From: JABDIY01 sp963751955
GTDB lineage: Bacteria > Actinomycetota > Acidimicrobiia > Acidimicrobiales > SZUA-35
Direction of reading: 5' to 3'
Length of the DNA: 64,000 bases
Assembly: GCA_963751955.1 (NCBI GenBank)
Contig: CAVVWM010000011.1
Coordinates: 310,001 to 374,000 of the forward strand
Shown one piece after another: positions 41,679 to 50,427 of this stretch (the first letter of the stretch is position 1; every line of letters begins with the position of its first letter). The notes below the pieces were generated by a model. That model was not told the origin of the DNA, ran no database searches, and saw nothing but the letters and a program-made list of their open reading frames with translations. Both the position numbers and the translations under genes were made by a program.

Positions 41679-42359
41679 GTGCGTTCCTTTCCACTCGCCA
41701 TAGCTGTGACCGTCATTGCCTTCGTGGCCGCCGCCTGTTCGGGATCCTCGGCTGCAGAGACGCCTTCAGATGCGGTCGAATCGACCACCACATCTTCCGC
41801 TGAACCCGCTGCCGAGGCCCCAAGCACCCTCGACGGTGAGGAGACAGGGCCTGTCATGGTGGCCGGTGACTCCTTACCCAGCACCGAAGACGGCGGAATA
41901 GCCTCTGACCCGACCAGCGACGCCGCTATCGGCGCTGTCGCTCCCACCCTTTCGGGCACGAACTTCAACGGCTCCGAGGTCACGATCGGGCCCGACGGGA
42001 GGGCCAAGGTCGTCTACTTTCTCGCTCATTGGTGTTCCCATTGTCAGGACGAGGTCAGGCTGATCAACGAGCTGGTCGCCGACGGCAAGCAGCCACCCGA
42101 AGTCGACCTCTATGCGGTTGCAATCGCAGTTCGAGACGACGCCGACAACTATCCGCCCTCAGCCTGGCTGTCGACCTTTCCTGGAACGGTGATGCGGGAC
42201 AGCTCCGACAACGATGGTGCGATCGCCTCCGGAGTCAGCGGCATTCCCTACGCCATCTACCTCGACGGCGAGAGCACGGTGATGAGCCGCTCAGTGGGAA
42301 GCCTGTCCGCTGACCAGATACTCGCCCAGTGGCGGTCTCTCGTTCCCCAAACCTCCTGA
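41679..42359 (+). CDS. TlpA/thioredoxin-like redox lipoprotein
   Basis: A 226-residue protein with a lipobox (FVAAACSGS, Cys about residue 19) after a GTG start, then an acidic Ser/Thr-rich linker (about 25-85). A thioredoxin-fold domain follows with the CxxC motif VYFLAHWCSHCQDEV (WCSHC), the cis-Pro region GVSGIPYAIYLDG, and the remaining strands. It would sit on the outer face of the membrane as a thiol-disulfide reductase or oxidase. It is divergently transcribed from the peroxiredoxin gene; shared redox function is plausible. Confidence 0.85.
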   Translation: MRSFPLAIAVTVIAFVAAACSGSSAAETPSDAVESTTTSSAEPAAEAPSTLDGEETGPVMVAGDSLPSTEDGGIASDPTSDAAIGAVAPTLSGTNFNGSEVTIGPDGRAKVVYFLAHWCSHCQDEVRLINELVADGKQPPEVDLYAVAIAVRDDADNYPPSAWLSTFPGTVMRDSSDNDGAIASGVSGIPYAIYLDGESTVMSRSVGSLSADQILAQWRSLVPQTS

Positions 42360-42434
42360 CCAACGGTCCATTGATCAGTCGCAGAATTCGCGAAACTGAG
42401 TGGCGACGGGTCCAATTTGAGCGACAATGGACTC

Positions 42435-42671
42435 ATGACGTCGTTCACTCCCGAAACCGAGACCATCGTCTTGCCGACTACTGGGGACGGTGACCACGAC
42501 CGGTTTGCCCATTACGTTAAGAAGGACGAGATCCTGCCCAGCACAGTGGAGGGTACGCCAGTCAAAGCGCTCTGTGGGAAAGTATGGATACCGAACCGAG
42601 ACCCCAAGAACTTCGGAGTTTGCCCTACCTGCAAGGAAATCTTCGAAGGTCTACAGCCTGGCGACAAGTGA
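42435..42671 (+). CDS. DUF3039 family protein
   Basis: A 78-residue protein that starts MTSFTPETETIV. It carries the family signature FAHYVKKDEILPSTVEGTPVKALCGKVWIPNRDPKNFGVCPTCKEIFEGL. The ALCGK and CPTC cysteines probably bind zinc. DUF3039 is common in Actinobacteria and its function is not established. The gene is alone, with convergent galE downstream. Confidence 0.9.
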   Translation: MTSFTPETETIVLPTTGDGDHDRFAHYVKKDEILPSTVEGTPVKALCGKVWIPNRDPKNFGVCPTCKEIFEGLQPGDK

Positions 42672-42695
42672 CACCTCGCGCCACAGGCACCAAGG

Positions 42696-43715
42696 TCAAC
42701 TGCCGCGTGGAAAGCCGTTCGGATTCTTCGACTGCCAACGCCATGCATCGGTGAGCATGGCATCGATTGAACGGTCGGCGCGCCATTCGAGTTCGTCATT
42801 GGCACGGCGCGGATCGGCCAACGACGTGGCGATGTCGCCACTTCGGCGAGCCACGATTTCGTAGGGAATCGGCTTACCACTCACCGCTTCCGCTGCATTC
42901 ACCACGTCAAGGACCGACGCACCTGTGCCGGTACCGAGGTTGTACTCACGGCACCCCTCGGGAAGGTGATCAAGCGCTGCGATGTGGCCTGCCGCAAGGT
43001 CGATGACATGGATGTAGTCACGCACGCCGGTGCCATCGGGCGTGTTGTAATCGCCACCGAAGACGCTCAACTTCTCCCTGCGCCCAACCGCCACCTGCAT
43101 TACGTAGGGAACCAGATTGTTGGGGATCCCATTCGGATCTTCTCCGATATCCCCACTCTGGTGTGCCCCGACCGGGTTGAAGTAACGAAGGAGGCTGATC
43201 TGCCAGCGCGGATCGGCAGCAGCAACATCTCTGCAGATGTCTTCGATCATCAACTTGGTTCTGCCGTAGGCGTTGGTGGGTCCGGTAGGTGCTTCCTCGG
43301 GGATCGGCAGGATCTCAGGGTCTCCGTACACAGTGGCCGATGACGAGAACACCAACTGGAATACTTCATGGCTGGCCATTTCGTCGAGCAGGTTGATCGT
43401 CGAAAGAACGTTGTTCCGGTAATAGAGCAGGGGCTTCTCGGTCGACTCTCCGACCGCCTTGAGTCCGGCGAAGTGAATCACCGCCTCAATGGGATAGTCG
43501 TCGAACAGCTTGGCGGTATGGGCCCGATCGGTGAGGTCGATCTCAACGAAATCGATCGTGGCTCCGGTGAGGCGCTCAACCGCAGCTACCGACGCCTGCG
43601 AACTGTTGACCAGGTTGTCGGCGACAACAACCCTGTCACCTGCTTCGATCAATTCCAGAGCCGTATGGCTACCGATATAACCGGCTCCACCGGTGACGAG
43701 GATTGTTCTTTCCAT
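42696..43715 (-). CDS. galE: UDP-glucose 4-epimerase
   Basis: A 339-residue SDR-family epimerase interconverting UDP-glucose and UDP-galactose. The N-terminal NAD-binding motif is GGAGYIGSH. The catalytic triad is readable as Ser in SSSATVYGDPE and Tyr-x-x-x-Lys in NAYGRTKLMIE. C-terminal GVRDYIHVIDLAAGHIAAL and YNLGTGTGASV blocks confirm the family. ATG 43715 is chosen because MERTILVTGG starts the fold. Galactose supply for cell-wall glycans is the probable role. Confidence 0.95.
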   Translation of the reverse strand: MERTILVTGGAGYIGSHTALELIEAGDRVVVADNLVNSSQASVAAVERLTGATIDFVEIDLTDRAHTAKLFDDYPIEAVIHFAGLKAVGESTEKPLLYYRNNVLSTINLLDEMASHEVFQLVFSSSATVYGDPEILPIPEEAPTGPTNAYGRTKLMIEDICRDVAAADPRWQISLLRYFNPVGAHQSGDIGEDPNGIPNNLVPYVMQVAVGRREKLSVFGGDYNTPDGTGVRDYIHVIDLAAGHIAALDHLPEGCREYNLGTGTGASVLDVVNAAEAVSGKPIPYEIVARRSGDIATSLADPRRANDELEWRADRSIDAMLTDAWRWQSKNPNGFPRGS

Positions 43716-43866
43716 CAGCTGATGCTCCTGGGTGTTTGAAACAAGTGTCGGGTTCTCCCATAGGGCCATCCCAAAGCGATCTGGGCGATCGCACTACCAT
43801 CTCTAACAGTGGCATGCTTTGCAAGCAGTCCCTGCCTAGGTTCACCCTTTCTACCCCGAGCGATCT

Positions 43867-44472
43867 ATGAGCACCACCATCTCATCTCCAACCGCTGGCC
43901 ACTACCACGCAAAAGGCGATCCTCCGGGAACTGTTCGTTTCTGGGATGGAGCGCAATGGCAGGGGGGCCCCACCGCACCACCTGAGAAACGCACTCAGCC
44001 CGCAGGCCTACCCACTGAACTACGCCTTGCAAGTCCAGGACGCCGGATCGGTGCGCGCGTGCTCGACTATCTCGTATGGCTTGCCATCGCTGTACTTGTT
44101 GCCCTGATCCTGGGAGTAGAAGTCGGCGACAGTCTCCGCGCCGATATCGGGATGAATGCTTCGTTCCGGCAGAACCTTGTTTGGCTGGCCGCAGTCGCCA
44201 CTCTCGAAATCGGCATGGTCGTTGCCCACGGTTCATCACCGGGCAAGCTCGCGCTCGACCTCACAGTCACCGACGCCCACGGCGACCTTCCTTCGCTCAA
44301 ACAAGCAGCACTTCGGATCTCGCCTCTGGGTCTCGTGCTCTTGGGCAGCTTTGGGAGCTGGGCCGTTCTGATCCTGGCCTTCATTTCTCTGGTATTGATG
44401 TTCGTCGATTCCAATCACCAGACCGTTTGGGACAAGATCGCCAAAACGGTTGTCGTCGACCGACCGTTGTGA
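43867..44472 (+). CDS. RDD-family membrane protein with N-terminal DUF2510
   Basis: A 201-residue protein. The N-terminus contains a DUF2510-like RFWDGAQWQGGP motif (residues 24-35). The RDD domain covers the rest: GRRIGARVLDYLVWLAIAVLVA with the Arg-Asp pair, a central GSSPGKLALDLTV, and NHQTVWDKIAKTVVV with the second Asp. Three to four membrane segments. RDD proteins are poorly understood; a transporter role has been suggested for some. The stop overlaps the GTG of the small membrane protein downstream. Confidence 0.85.
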   Translation: MSTTISSPTAGHYHAKGDPPGTVRFWDGAQWQGGPTAPPEKRTQPAGLPTELRLASPGRRIGARVLDYLVWLAIAVLVALILGVEVGDSLRADIGMNASFRQNLVWLAAVATLEIGMVVAHGSSPGKLALDLTVTDAHGDLPSLKQAALRISPLGLVLLGSFGSWAVLILAFISLVLMFVDSNHQTVWDKIAKTVVVDRPL

Positions 44473-44636
44473 GCCGATACACACCTCCCAAGTCATCTGA
44501 ACCCGAGACGTCGGGGCTTCGAACACTGGAGCCGATGCGAAAACGCCGACCTGTCGTTTTCTGGGTAGTGATCCTCGGGGTCCTGGCGATGTTGCTCACC
44601 ACGGTTGGTTCCTTCATCACGTTGCTGTTGACCTGA
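44469..44636 (+). CDS. Small single-pass membrane protein
   Basis: A 55-residue protein with GTG start overlapping the RDD gene stop by four bases (GTGA). A basic N-terminal half (MRKRRP) precedes one membrane helix (VVFWVVILGVLAMLLTTVGSFITLLL). Topology is N-in by the positive-inside rule. It probably functions with the RDD protein because of coupling; no family recognised. Confidence 0.5.
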   Translation: MSRYTPPKSSEPETSGLRTLEPMRKRRPVVFWVVILGVLAMLLTTVGSFITLLLT

Positions 44637-44664
44637 TCGCCATCGCGTGACCCAGCCTGGATGT

Positions 44665-45240
44665 TTACCCGACGACTATTGTGCCCGCAGTCGTCGCAAG
44701 GTGCGTCATGGCAATATCGAACGATTCGGTTGGCAGCTCTGCGTCAACGACGAAGTCTGCGATGCCGATCTTCAGCGCATGTGGAAGCCGGGCCAACAGC
44801 CGGTCGTAATACCCGGCACCGAATCCGAGGCGGTTCCCACTTTGGTCAAAGGCCAACGCTGGAACAAGCACCGCCGAGATCCGAGCATCGGGAAGTATCG
44901 GCGAGCCTGCAATCGGCTGGCGATAACCAAAGCGGTGGCGTTCCAAGACCGAGTCCAACGGGTGAACGCTCAGGTCATAACCAGCGGTCGGAGTTCGAGT
45001 CAGCGCAAATGTGATGTCCTTTGACTGGAGAGGGCTCGAGTTTGGGAGAGCTGAAACATCCACCTCGCCCGGCAGCGAATCAAAGAGGACAACGACACTG
45101 CCCGAGTCGAGCCGGTCGCTCAGAAGGGTTACAACTCCGGCGAGAATCGCACGATCTCTGGACTCTTGGTCTGGGGCTGCGGTCTCTCTTCGTCGTGCTG
45201 CAGCCCGTCGCCACTCGGCCTTGGATCGTGGGGACGTCAC
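44665..45240 (-). CDS. 5-formyltetrahydrofolate cyclo-ligase
   Basis: A 191-residue protein that converts 5-formyl-THF to 5,10-methenyl-THF using ATP, returning a storage folate to one-carbon metabolism. The family core is ALAFDQSGNRLGFGAGYYDRLLARLP near residue 140, with a basic N-terminal helix (KAEWRRAAARRR). GTG 45240 is preferred over an upstream ATG at 45360, because the preceding residues are not family-like. The downstream small membrane gene lies in the opposite orientation. Confidence 0.88.
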   Translation of the reverse strand: MTSPRSKAEWRRAAARRRETAAPDQESRDRAILAGVVTLLSDRLDSGSVVVLFDSLPGEVDVSALPNSSPLQSKDITFALTRTPTAGYDLSVHPLDSVLERHRFGYRQPIAGSPILPDARISAVLVPALAFDQSGNRLGFGAGYYDRLLARLPHALKIGIADFVVDAELPTESFDIAMTHLATTAGTIVVG

Positions 45241-45531
45241 CGCCTCACTGTGGCAAGAAAAGCACGCGAAACCATGGCCGAGCAGTCGAATTCGCCTTAG
45301 AACAGGCCCAAATATGCTATTGCGGTCAGTCTCGGAAAATACCACAAGAAGTGGCGACACACACGCCCGGTGTCAACCGAACGCTCACAGAGCAGGAAAC
45401 CTCTCATGATTCAGTGGGCTATTCATCCCTGACACCCCACGAACACCGATTTATTGACTAGAAACACACTGTCCTATGTACGCAATCCGGCCCGCCGGAC
45501 GTACCCGCCCACTCCGCTCTGGACCGACCGC

Positions 45532-46407
45532 ATGCGACTATCGGATTCCTCAGACTCCCGGCCTTCACGGCTCGCTCTTGCCGTGGTGCTGTCGACGCTG
45601 TCGGTCGCCGCAATAGCTGGTCCTCTCGCATTCCAGGCACTAGAAGTGCAGAAGAACGAGGTACGGGTGGGCACGGGCAATCCCAACGGTCCAACTGTGG
45701 GCGGGATCTCGTCGATTGCCGTCACGGAGCCGCCATCCACCAGTACATCCTCAACTACAGAATCGGTTGACCTTGTGCCCGAAGACGAGACGAGCCAGCA
45801 ATCCGCTCCAGCTCCGATCACGTCCGCTGTTCCCGTATCCACGTCAGCTCCGACAATCGCGCCATCGAAGACCGAGGCGACGCTAGGAGAGGCCAACAGC
45901 GTGGAACGGACCGAAGCCCCTGATGAGACCCACGAGCTACCGGCCGATTCTGCAGTCTCGGAGGTGCAGATCCCGAGCTCGCTGTGGATTCCGCCAACCT
46001 GGATCGTCGACCCGGGGAACACTCTTACGAGTCTCCCGTCGACCACGATCCCCGGAGGCGACTCGAGCTCAACTCCCTCAACCACCGAAGCCTCGACCTC
46101 GGGCTCGGTAACGACGGCTGGTCCGCCCATCTCCGAACCGCTCGAACCGATCGACACCACCACGACAACTGGTCCGGATACCACCCTCCCCGATCAGGAA
46201 TCAACCACAACCGAACCGATCGACACTGTGATAACCGAGCCGCTGGAGCCGGTGGACACGACGGCCCCATCATCGACGACAACTTCGGATCCTGGTACTT
46301 CCAGCACCAATTCGACCTCGGCTACGACCACGGTCGAATCAAGCGTTCCGCTGTTGACCTCGACGACCGGGGACCCTCAAGGTGACACCACTACAACCCA
46401 GGGTTGA
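45532..46407 (+). CDS. Thr/Ser-rich low-complexity surface protein
   Basis: A 291-residue protein with an N-terminal signal-anchor helix (LALAVVLSTLSVAAIAGPLAF, about 14-34). About 250 residues follow of Thr-, Ser-, Pro- and Glu-rich sequence with repeats like EPIDTTTTTGPDTT and TTTEPIDTVITEPLEP. It would be extracellular, extended and likely glycosylated (mucin-like). There is no C-terminal LPXTG or enzyme domain. Start ATG 45532 is chosen because the hydrophobic segment follows soon after; GTG/ATG further upstream (45454) are possible. Confidence 0.6.
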   Translation: MRLSDSSDSRPSRLALAVVLSTLSVAAIAGPLAFQALEVQKNEVRVGTGNPNGPTVGGISSIAVTEPPSTSTSSTTESVDLVPEDETSQQSAPAPITSAVPVSTSAPTIAPSKTEATLGEANSVERTEAPDETHELPADSAVSEVQIPSSLWIPPTWIVDPGNTLTSLPSTTIPGGDSSSTPSTTEASTSGSVTTAGPPISEPLEPIDTTTTTGPDTTLPDQESTTTEPIDTVITEPLEPVDTTAPSSTTTSDPGTSSTNSTSATTTVESSVPLLTSTTGDPQGDTTTTQG

Positions 46408-46479
46408 CCCAACCCAAATCTGGAACTAGCGGACGGGCAACCAAATCTCGTGGCAGCGAGCGACCTGTGTTCCTCAACT

Positions 46480-49254
46480 TCAGCTGCAACCGCTGGTGTT
46501 TCCACAGTTGGGACAGGCGTGGCAGCTTCCTGATCGGAGCATCGTCACCCCGCACTGCATACACATCGGGGCATTGGGATCCCGCACTTGTTCTGGAGTT
46601 TGTGGAATTCCTCCAGCCTCGATGAGGTCCACCAACTCACTGGCCGACTCCACTGATGGCGGATCGGCAGGGAGATCGATGCCCATGGTAGAGGGTGCGT
46701 AATCGACTCCGGGAAGAGTCTGCTGAGTGCGTTCGCCCGTGGTGAATATCCCCAGAGAGGCGCGTTCCTCATAGCTCATGTAGAGAACGGCCAGTTTCCT
46801 GAACAGGTAGTCCATGATCGATGCAGCGATCCGAACGTCGGGATCATCGGTCATGCCAGCGGGCTCGAACCGCATGCCGGTGAACGTGTCGACGAAGTTA
46901 CGGAGTGGAACTCCGTATTGGAGGCCGTGGCTGACAGAAATGGCGAAGGCATCCATGATGCCGGCCATGGTGGAGCCCTGTTTGGATACGCGGACAAAGA
47001 TCTCGCCCGGTCGGCCGTCGTCGTACTCCCCCACGGTGACGAATCCCTTGCAGTCTGCCACCCGGAATTCGAAGGTGCGGCTGCGACGGTTTCGGGGCAG
47101 CCTCTCCCGGATGGGTTTGTACACGACCTTTTCGACAACGGCTTGGGTGGAGTGTGCTTGGTCGCGGTCGGCCTGCTTGGTGCTGACCGGCTGGCCGACC
47201 TTGCAGTTGTCGCGATAGACCGCAACAGCTTTCACGCCCATCTTCCAGGCGTCGATGTGAAGCTGTTCGATCTCCTCGATCGTTGCTTGTTCGGGCAGGT
47301 TGACGGTCTTGGAAATCGATCCCGACACGAAGGGTTGTACGGCCCCGAGCATCCTCACGTGGCCGGCATAATGGATCGTGTTGTCACCCATGCTGCAGGC
47401 GAACACGGCCACATGGCTCGGATCGAGGTCGGGTGCGCCCACGATTGTGGAGTGTTGGTCGATGTACCGGGTTATCGCGGTGATCTGCTGGTCTGAATAG
47501 CCGAGTCGACGAAGCGCTCTGGGCACCGATTGGTTCACGATCATCATTGTTCCTCCGCCGACCAACTTCTTCATCTTGACCAACCCAAGCTCGGGTTCGA
47601 TGCCGGTGGTGTCCACGTCGAGGAGGAATCCGATAGTGCCGGTAGGCGCGATCACGCTGGCCTGGGAATTCCGAACACCGACCTGCTCGGCCAGTTCGGT
47701 CGCCCGGTTCCAGGATTCCTTGGCTGCGGTCGCTACCCCGGCCAGTGGTGTGGTTTCGTCGAGTTCGTTTGCTGCAGCAGTATGCATACGAAGAACTCTC
47801 AACATCGGTTCCTCGTTCGCCGCGTAGCCTTCGAAGGGACCCATCCTGGCCGCAATCCGGGCTGAGGTGAAGTAGGCCTGACCGGTCATCAACGCCGTGA
47901 CCGCGGCAGCGGCATCGCGACCCTCATCGCTGTCGTAAGGAAGGCCCAGATTCATGAGAAGCCCGCCCAGGTTGGCGTAACCGAGTCCCAACTGTCGGAA
48001 GGCTCGTGAGTTTTCACCGATCTTCTCGGTTGGGTAGTCGGCCCGACCGACGAGGATCTCTTGAGCGGTGAACACGTGCTCAACCGACGTCGTAAATCCC
48101 TCGACGTCGAAGCTGTCGTCGTCGTTGAGAAACCTAAGAAGGTTGAGGCTGGCAAGATTGCAGGCGGAGTCATCGAGACTCATGTACTCGACGCACGGAT
48201 TGCTGGCGGTGATGGGTCCGCTGTTGGGCAGGGTGTGCCAGCGGTTGATGGTCGTATCGAACTGCATCCCGGGATCTGCGCACTCCCACGCCGCGGTGGA
48301 GATCTGGCGCATCAGATCACGTGCCTTCACGGTCCGCTGTATCGAACCGTCGGTTCGAGCAACGAGGCTCCACTCCCCATCGTCGATGACGGCCTGCATG
48401 AACTCATCGGTCACTCGGACTGAATTGTTGGCATTCTGGTACTGGATGCTGTGTATGTCGCTGCCATCGAGGTCCATGTCGAAACCAGCATCGCGGAGGG
48501 CGCGAGCCTTGCGTTCCTCTATGGCCTTACACCAGACGAACTCTTCGATGTCGGGATGGTCGGCGTTGAGTACCACCATCTTTGCCGCTCGCCGCGTCTT
48601 GCCACCGCTCTTGATCGTACCCGCCGACGCGTCGGCACCCCGCATGAAACTGACCGGGCCAGACGCGGCTCCGCCCCCCTTCAGCGGCTCGGTCGAGGCC
48701 CGTATCTGAGACAGATTCACACCGGCACCCGAGCCTCCTTTGAAGATCGTTCCTTCTTCGGTGTACCAATTGAGAATCGAGTCCATTCGGTCTTGGACCG
48801 ACAGAATGAAACATGCAGATGCCTGCTGGGGAACGCCGGGTACACCGATGTTGAACCAGACCGGGCTGTTGAACGCCGCCCGTTGGTTGATGATGAGGAA
48901 CTTCAGTTCGGCGTTGAATGCCTCGGCCTCGTCGTCATCGACGAAGTAGCCTCCTTCACGGCCCCAGGTAGTGATTGTGTCGACAACCCGATCGGCGACC
49001 TGACGAAGGGACGATTCGCGTTGGGATGTACCAGGTGTCCCACGGAAGTATTTCTGAGCGAGGATGTTCGTTGCGTTTATCGACCATGAACTTGGGACCT
49101 CCACACCGATTTGTTCGAACGCAATCTTGCCGGTTTTCCAGTTGCTGATGCGGGCGTCGCGACGTTCCCATTGCACGGTGTCGTAGGGATGCACTCCGGG
49201 CTCGGTGAAGTATCTTCTGAGGCCAATGCCGGTTCGTCCTGGTGCGATTGACAC
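46480..49254 (-). CDS. nrdJ: Vitamin B12-dependent (class II) ribonucleotide reductase
   Basis: A 924-residue adenosylcobalamin-dependent ribonucleotide reductase making deoxyribonucleotides without oxygen or a small subunit. Visible catalytic blocks: NSPVWFNIG, ASACFILSV with an active-site Cys, GGSGAGVNLS, SNPCVEYMSLDDSACNLASLNLLRF with the NxCxE radical/acid motif, and PTGTIGFLLDVDTTGIEP. The C-terminal Cys-rich tail CMQCGVTMLRSGSCHACPNCGNTSGCS would relay electrons. The GTG at 49254 has GGAG nine bases upstream; an earlier GTG at 49263 overlaps it. The likely NrdR repressor gene lies at 51778. Confidence 0.95.
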   Translation of the reverse strand: MSIAPGRTGIGLRRYFTEPGVHPYDTVQWERRDARISNWKTGKIAFEQIGVEVPSSWSINATNILAQKYFRGTPGTSQRESSLRQVADRVVDTITTWGREGGYFVDDDEAEAFNAELKFLIINQRAAFNSPVWFNIGVPGVPQQASACFILSVQDRMDSILNWYTEEGTIFKGGSGAGVNLSQIRASTEPLKGGGAASGPVSFMRGADASAGTIKSGGKTRRAAKMVVLNADHPDIEEFVWCKAIEERKARALRDAGFDMDLDGSDIHSIQYQNANNSVRVTDEFMQAVIDDGEWSLVARTDGSIQRTVKARDLMRQISTAAWECADPGMQFDTTINRWHTLPNSGPITASNPCVEYMSLDDSACNLASLNLLRFLNDDDSFDVEGFTTSVEHVFTAQEILVGRADYPTEKIGENSRAFRQLGLGYANLGGLLMNLGLPYDSDEGRDAAAAVTALMTGQAYFTSARIAARMGPFEGYAANEEPMLRVLRMHTAAANELDETTPLAGVATAAKESWNRATELAEQVGVRNSQASVIAPTGTIGFLLDVDTTGIEPELGLVKMKKLVGGGTMMIVNQSVPRALRRLGYSDQQITAITRYIDQHSTIVGAPDLDPSHVAVFACSMGDNTIHYAGHVRMLGAVQPFVSGSISKTVNLPEQATIEEIEQLHIDAWKMGVKAVAVYRDNCKVGQPVSTKQADRDQAHSTQAVVEKVVYKPIRERLPRNRRSRTFEFRVADCKGFVTVGEYDDGRPGEIFVRVSKQGSTMAGIMDAFAISVSHGLQYGVPLRNFVDTFTGMRFEPAGMTDDPDVRIAASIMDYLFRKLAVLYMSYEERASLGIFTTGERTQQTLPGVDYAPSTMGIDLPADPPSVESASELVDLIEAGGIPQTPEQVRDPNAPMCMQCGVTMLRSGSCHACPNCGNTSGCS

Positions 49255-49263
49255 AATCAACAC

Positions 49264-49647
49264 TCCTTTGAGGTGGTTGTAAGAGATCTCTTCACAGTGT
49301 GCCGCCCGGGTGTGACAGCGTTACTCACCGGCGTGGTTCTCGACGCCACGACAACCGGTGAATGTGGTTTTCGAGGGTAGGGCTGGTTTGCAAACAACAG
49401 GTCCAGGTTTCGTCGCGTCCAACGCTCGACACGCTGCCTGACTCGCCCAGGAGGCCCCCATATTTCTGCCCCCATTCCTTCCGCTGTTTGCGCACCGGCC
49501 CTACCGACGTGGGAACAACGTAGACACCGAGATCGGTGAATCAAAAGTGGATGAATGTGGGAATTCGAGATAGTTATCCCCAAGGTCAGAAGATGTCACT
49601 CCTGGCGGCTGCCCGACCATCCTTTGACAGGGGCTAGGGTCGGCGCG
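49264..49647. other. 384-base divergent intergenic region between nrdJ and the RibD-like gene
   Basis: This would contain both promoters. I see a GGAG ribosome-binding site just before nrdJ, the hairpin and palindrome described separately, and no gene. I looked for a cobalamin riboswitch (B12 box, kissing-loop core) on the nrdJ strand and did not find a convincing match. Confidence 0.5.
49326..49360 (-). promoter_or_regulatory. Hairpin in the nrdJ leader
   Basis: CACCGG pairs with CCGGTG, and inside it CGTGG pairs with CCACG (49332-49336 with 49346-49350). This could fold in the leader RNA. About 35 bases further, GTTTGCAAAC (49386-49395) is a perfect 10-base palindrome. Neither matches the NrdR box consensus, so a role in nrdJ control is only a suggestion. 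Confidence 0.3.
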
Positions 49648-50397
49648 ATGGTGATCGCGCTCACAGAGGCAGAGTCGGCTTCGCAGGATCCGATGGCGCT
49701 GATCAACGCCCAGGACCGTGCGCCAAGGACGAATCGGCCCTACGTCTTGTCGAACATGGTGGCAAGCATGGACGGTGCCATCGCTGTGGACGGGCTGTCC
49801 GGTGGGCTGGGGGGTCCTGCCGACAGCAGAGTGTTCCGGGCGCTTCGCTCGGTCGCCGATGTGATCATCGCCGGCGCCGGCACGGTGCGAGACGAGCGTT
49901 ACAAACCACCCCAGCCAAGCGAGGTAGCTAGTGGTTTACGTCGAGAGAGAGGTCAGTCCGAGCGCCCACTCATAGCGGTGGTTACTCGCAGCGGACGCTT
50001 GGCACCCGATCTGCCGCTGTTCTCGGACCCTTCGTATCGCCCGTTGATCATTGCGGGGTCAGAACCTGACCGGACCGCTTTGGACAAGCTCGCCACCGTG
50101 GCCACCATCGTGCAGACCGAATCGGATTCGGTAGGGCCCGAAGAAGCGCTTGGGCTCCTCCACCAACTCGGACATCGAATCGTGCTTCTCGAAGGCGGCC
50201 CCAGGCTGAATGGGGCGTTCGTGGAGGCGGACTGCATCGATGAGTGGAATCTCACGATGTCGCCCAATCTGGTGGGCGGCTCATCCGGGCGTGCGTCGAG
50301 GGGCGACTCAGCGGTGATCAACGCCTTCGAACTGCAGCACGTTCTGACCGAGGACGGTTTGCTGTTCATTCAGTGGCGGCGCTCCCGCGAGACTTAG
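49648..50397 (+). CDS. RibD C-terminal domain-like reductase (DHFR fold)
   Basis: A 249-residue pyrimidine-reductase-like protein. The NADPH-binding region reads RPYVLSNMVASMDGAIAVDG with the conserved D-G, followed by ADVIIAGAGTVRDERY (the GAGT motif of RibD). The C-terminal LEGGPRLNGAFVEADCIDEWNLTMSPNLVG follows. It lacks the deaminase domain of full RibD, as in the actinobacterial riboflavin biosynthesis proteins and other DHFR-fold reductases. The natural substrate is not certain. ATG 49648 fits the family start. Confidence 0.85.
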   Translation: MVIALTEAESASQDPMALINAQDRAPRTNRPYVLSNMVASMDGAIAVDGLSGGLGGPADSRVFRALRSVADVIIAGAGTVRDERYKPPQPSEVASGLRRERGQSERPLIAVVTRSGRLAPDLPLFSDPSYRPLIIAGSEPDRTALDKLATVATIVQTESDSVGPEEALGLLHQLGHRIVLLEGGPRLNGAFVEADCIDEWNLTMSPNLVGGSSGRASRGDSAVINAFELQHVLTEDGLLFIQWRRSRET

Positions 50398-50427
50398 GCG
50401 ACACCCTCGCGGACCGATATACAAAGT

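Noticed and set aside
49381..49560. Cobalamin riboswitch upstream of nrdJ
   Set aside because: No B12-box or the typical core segments could be recognised on the nrdJ strand; a covariance-model search would be needed to exclude it fully.
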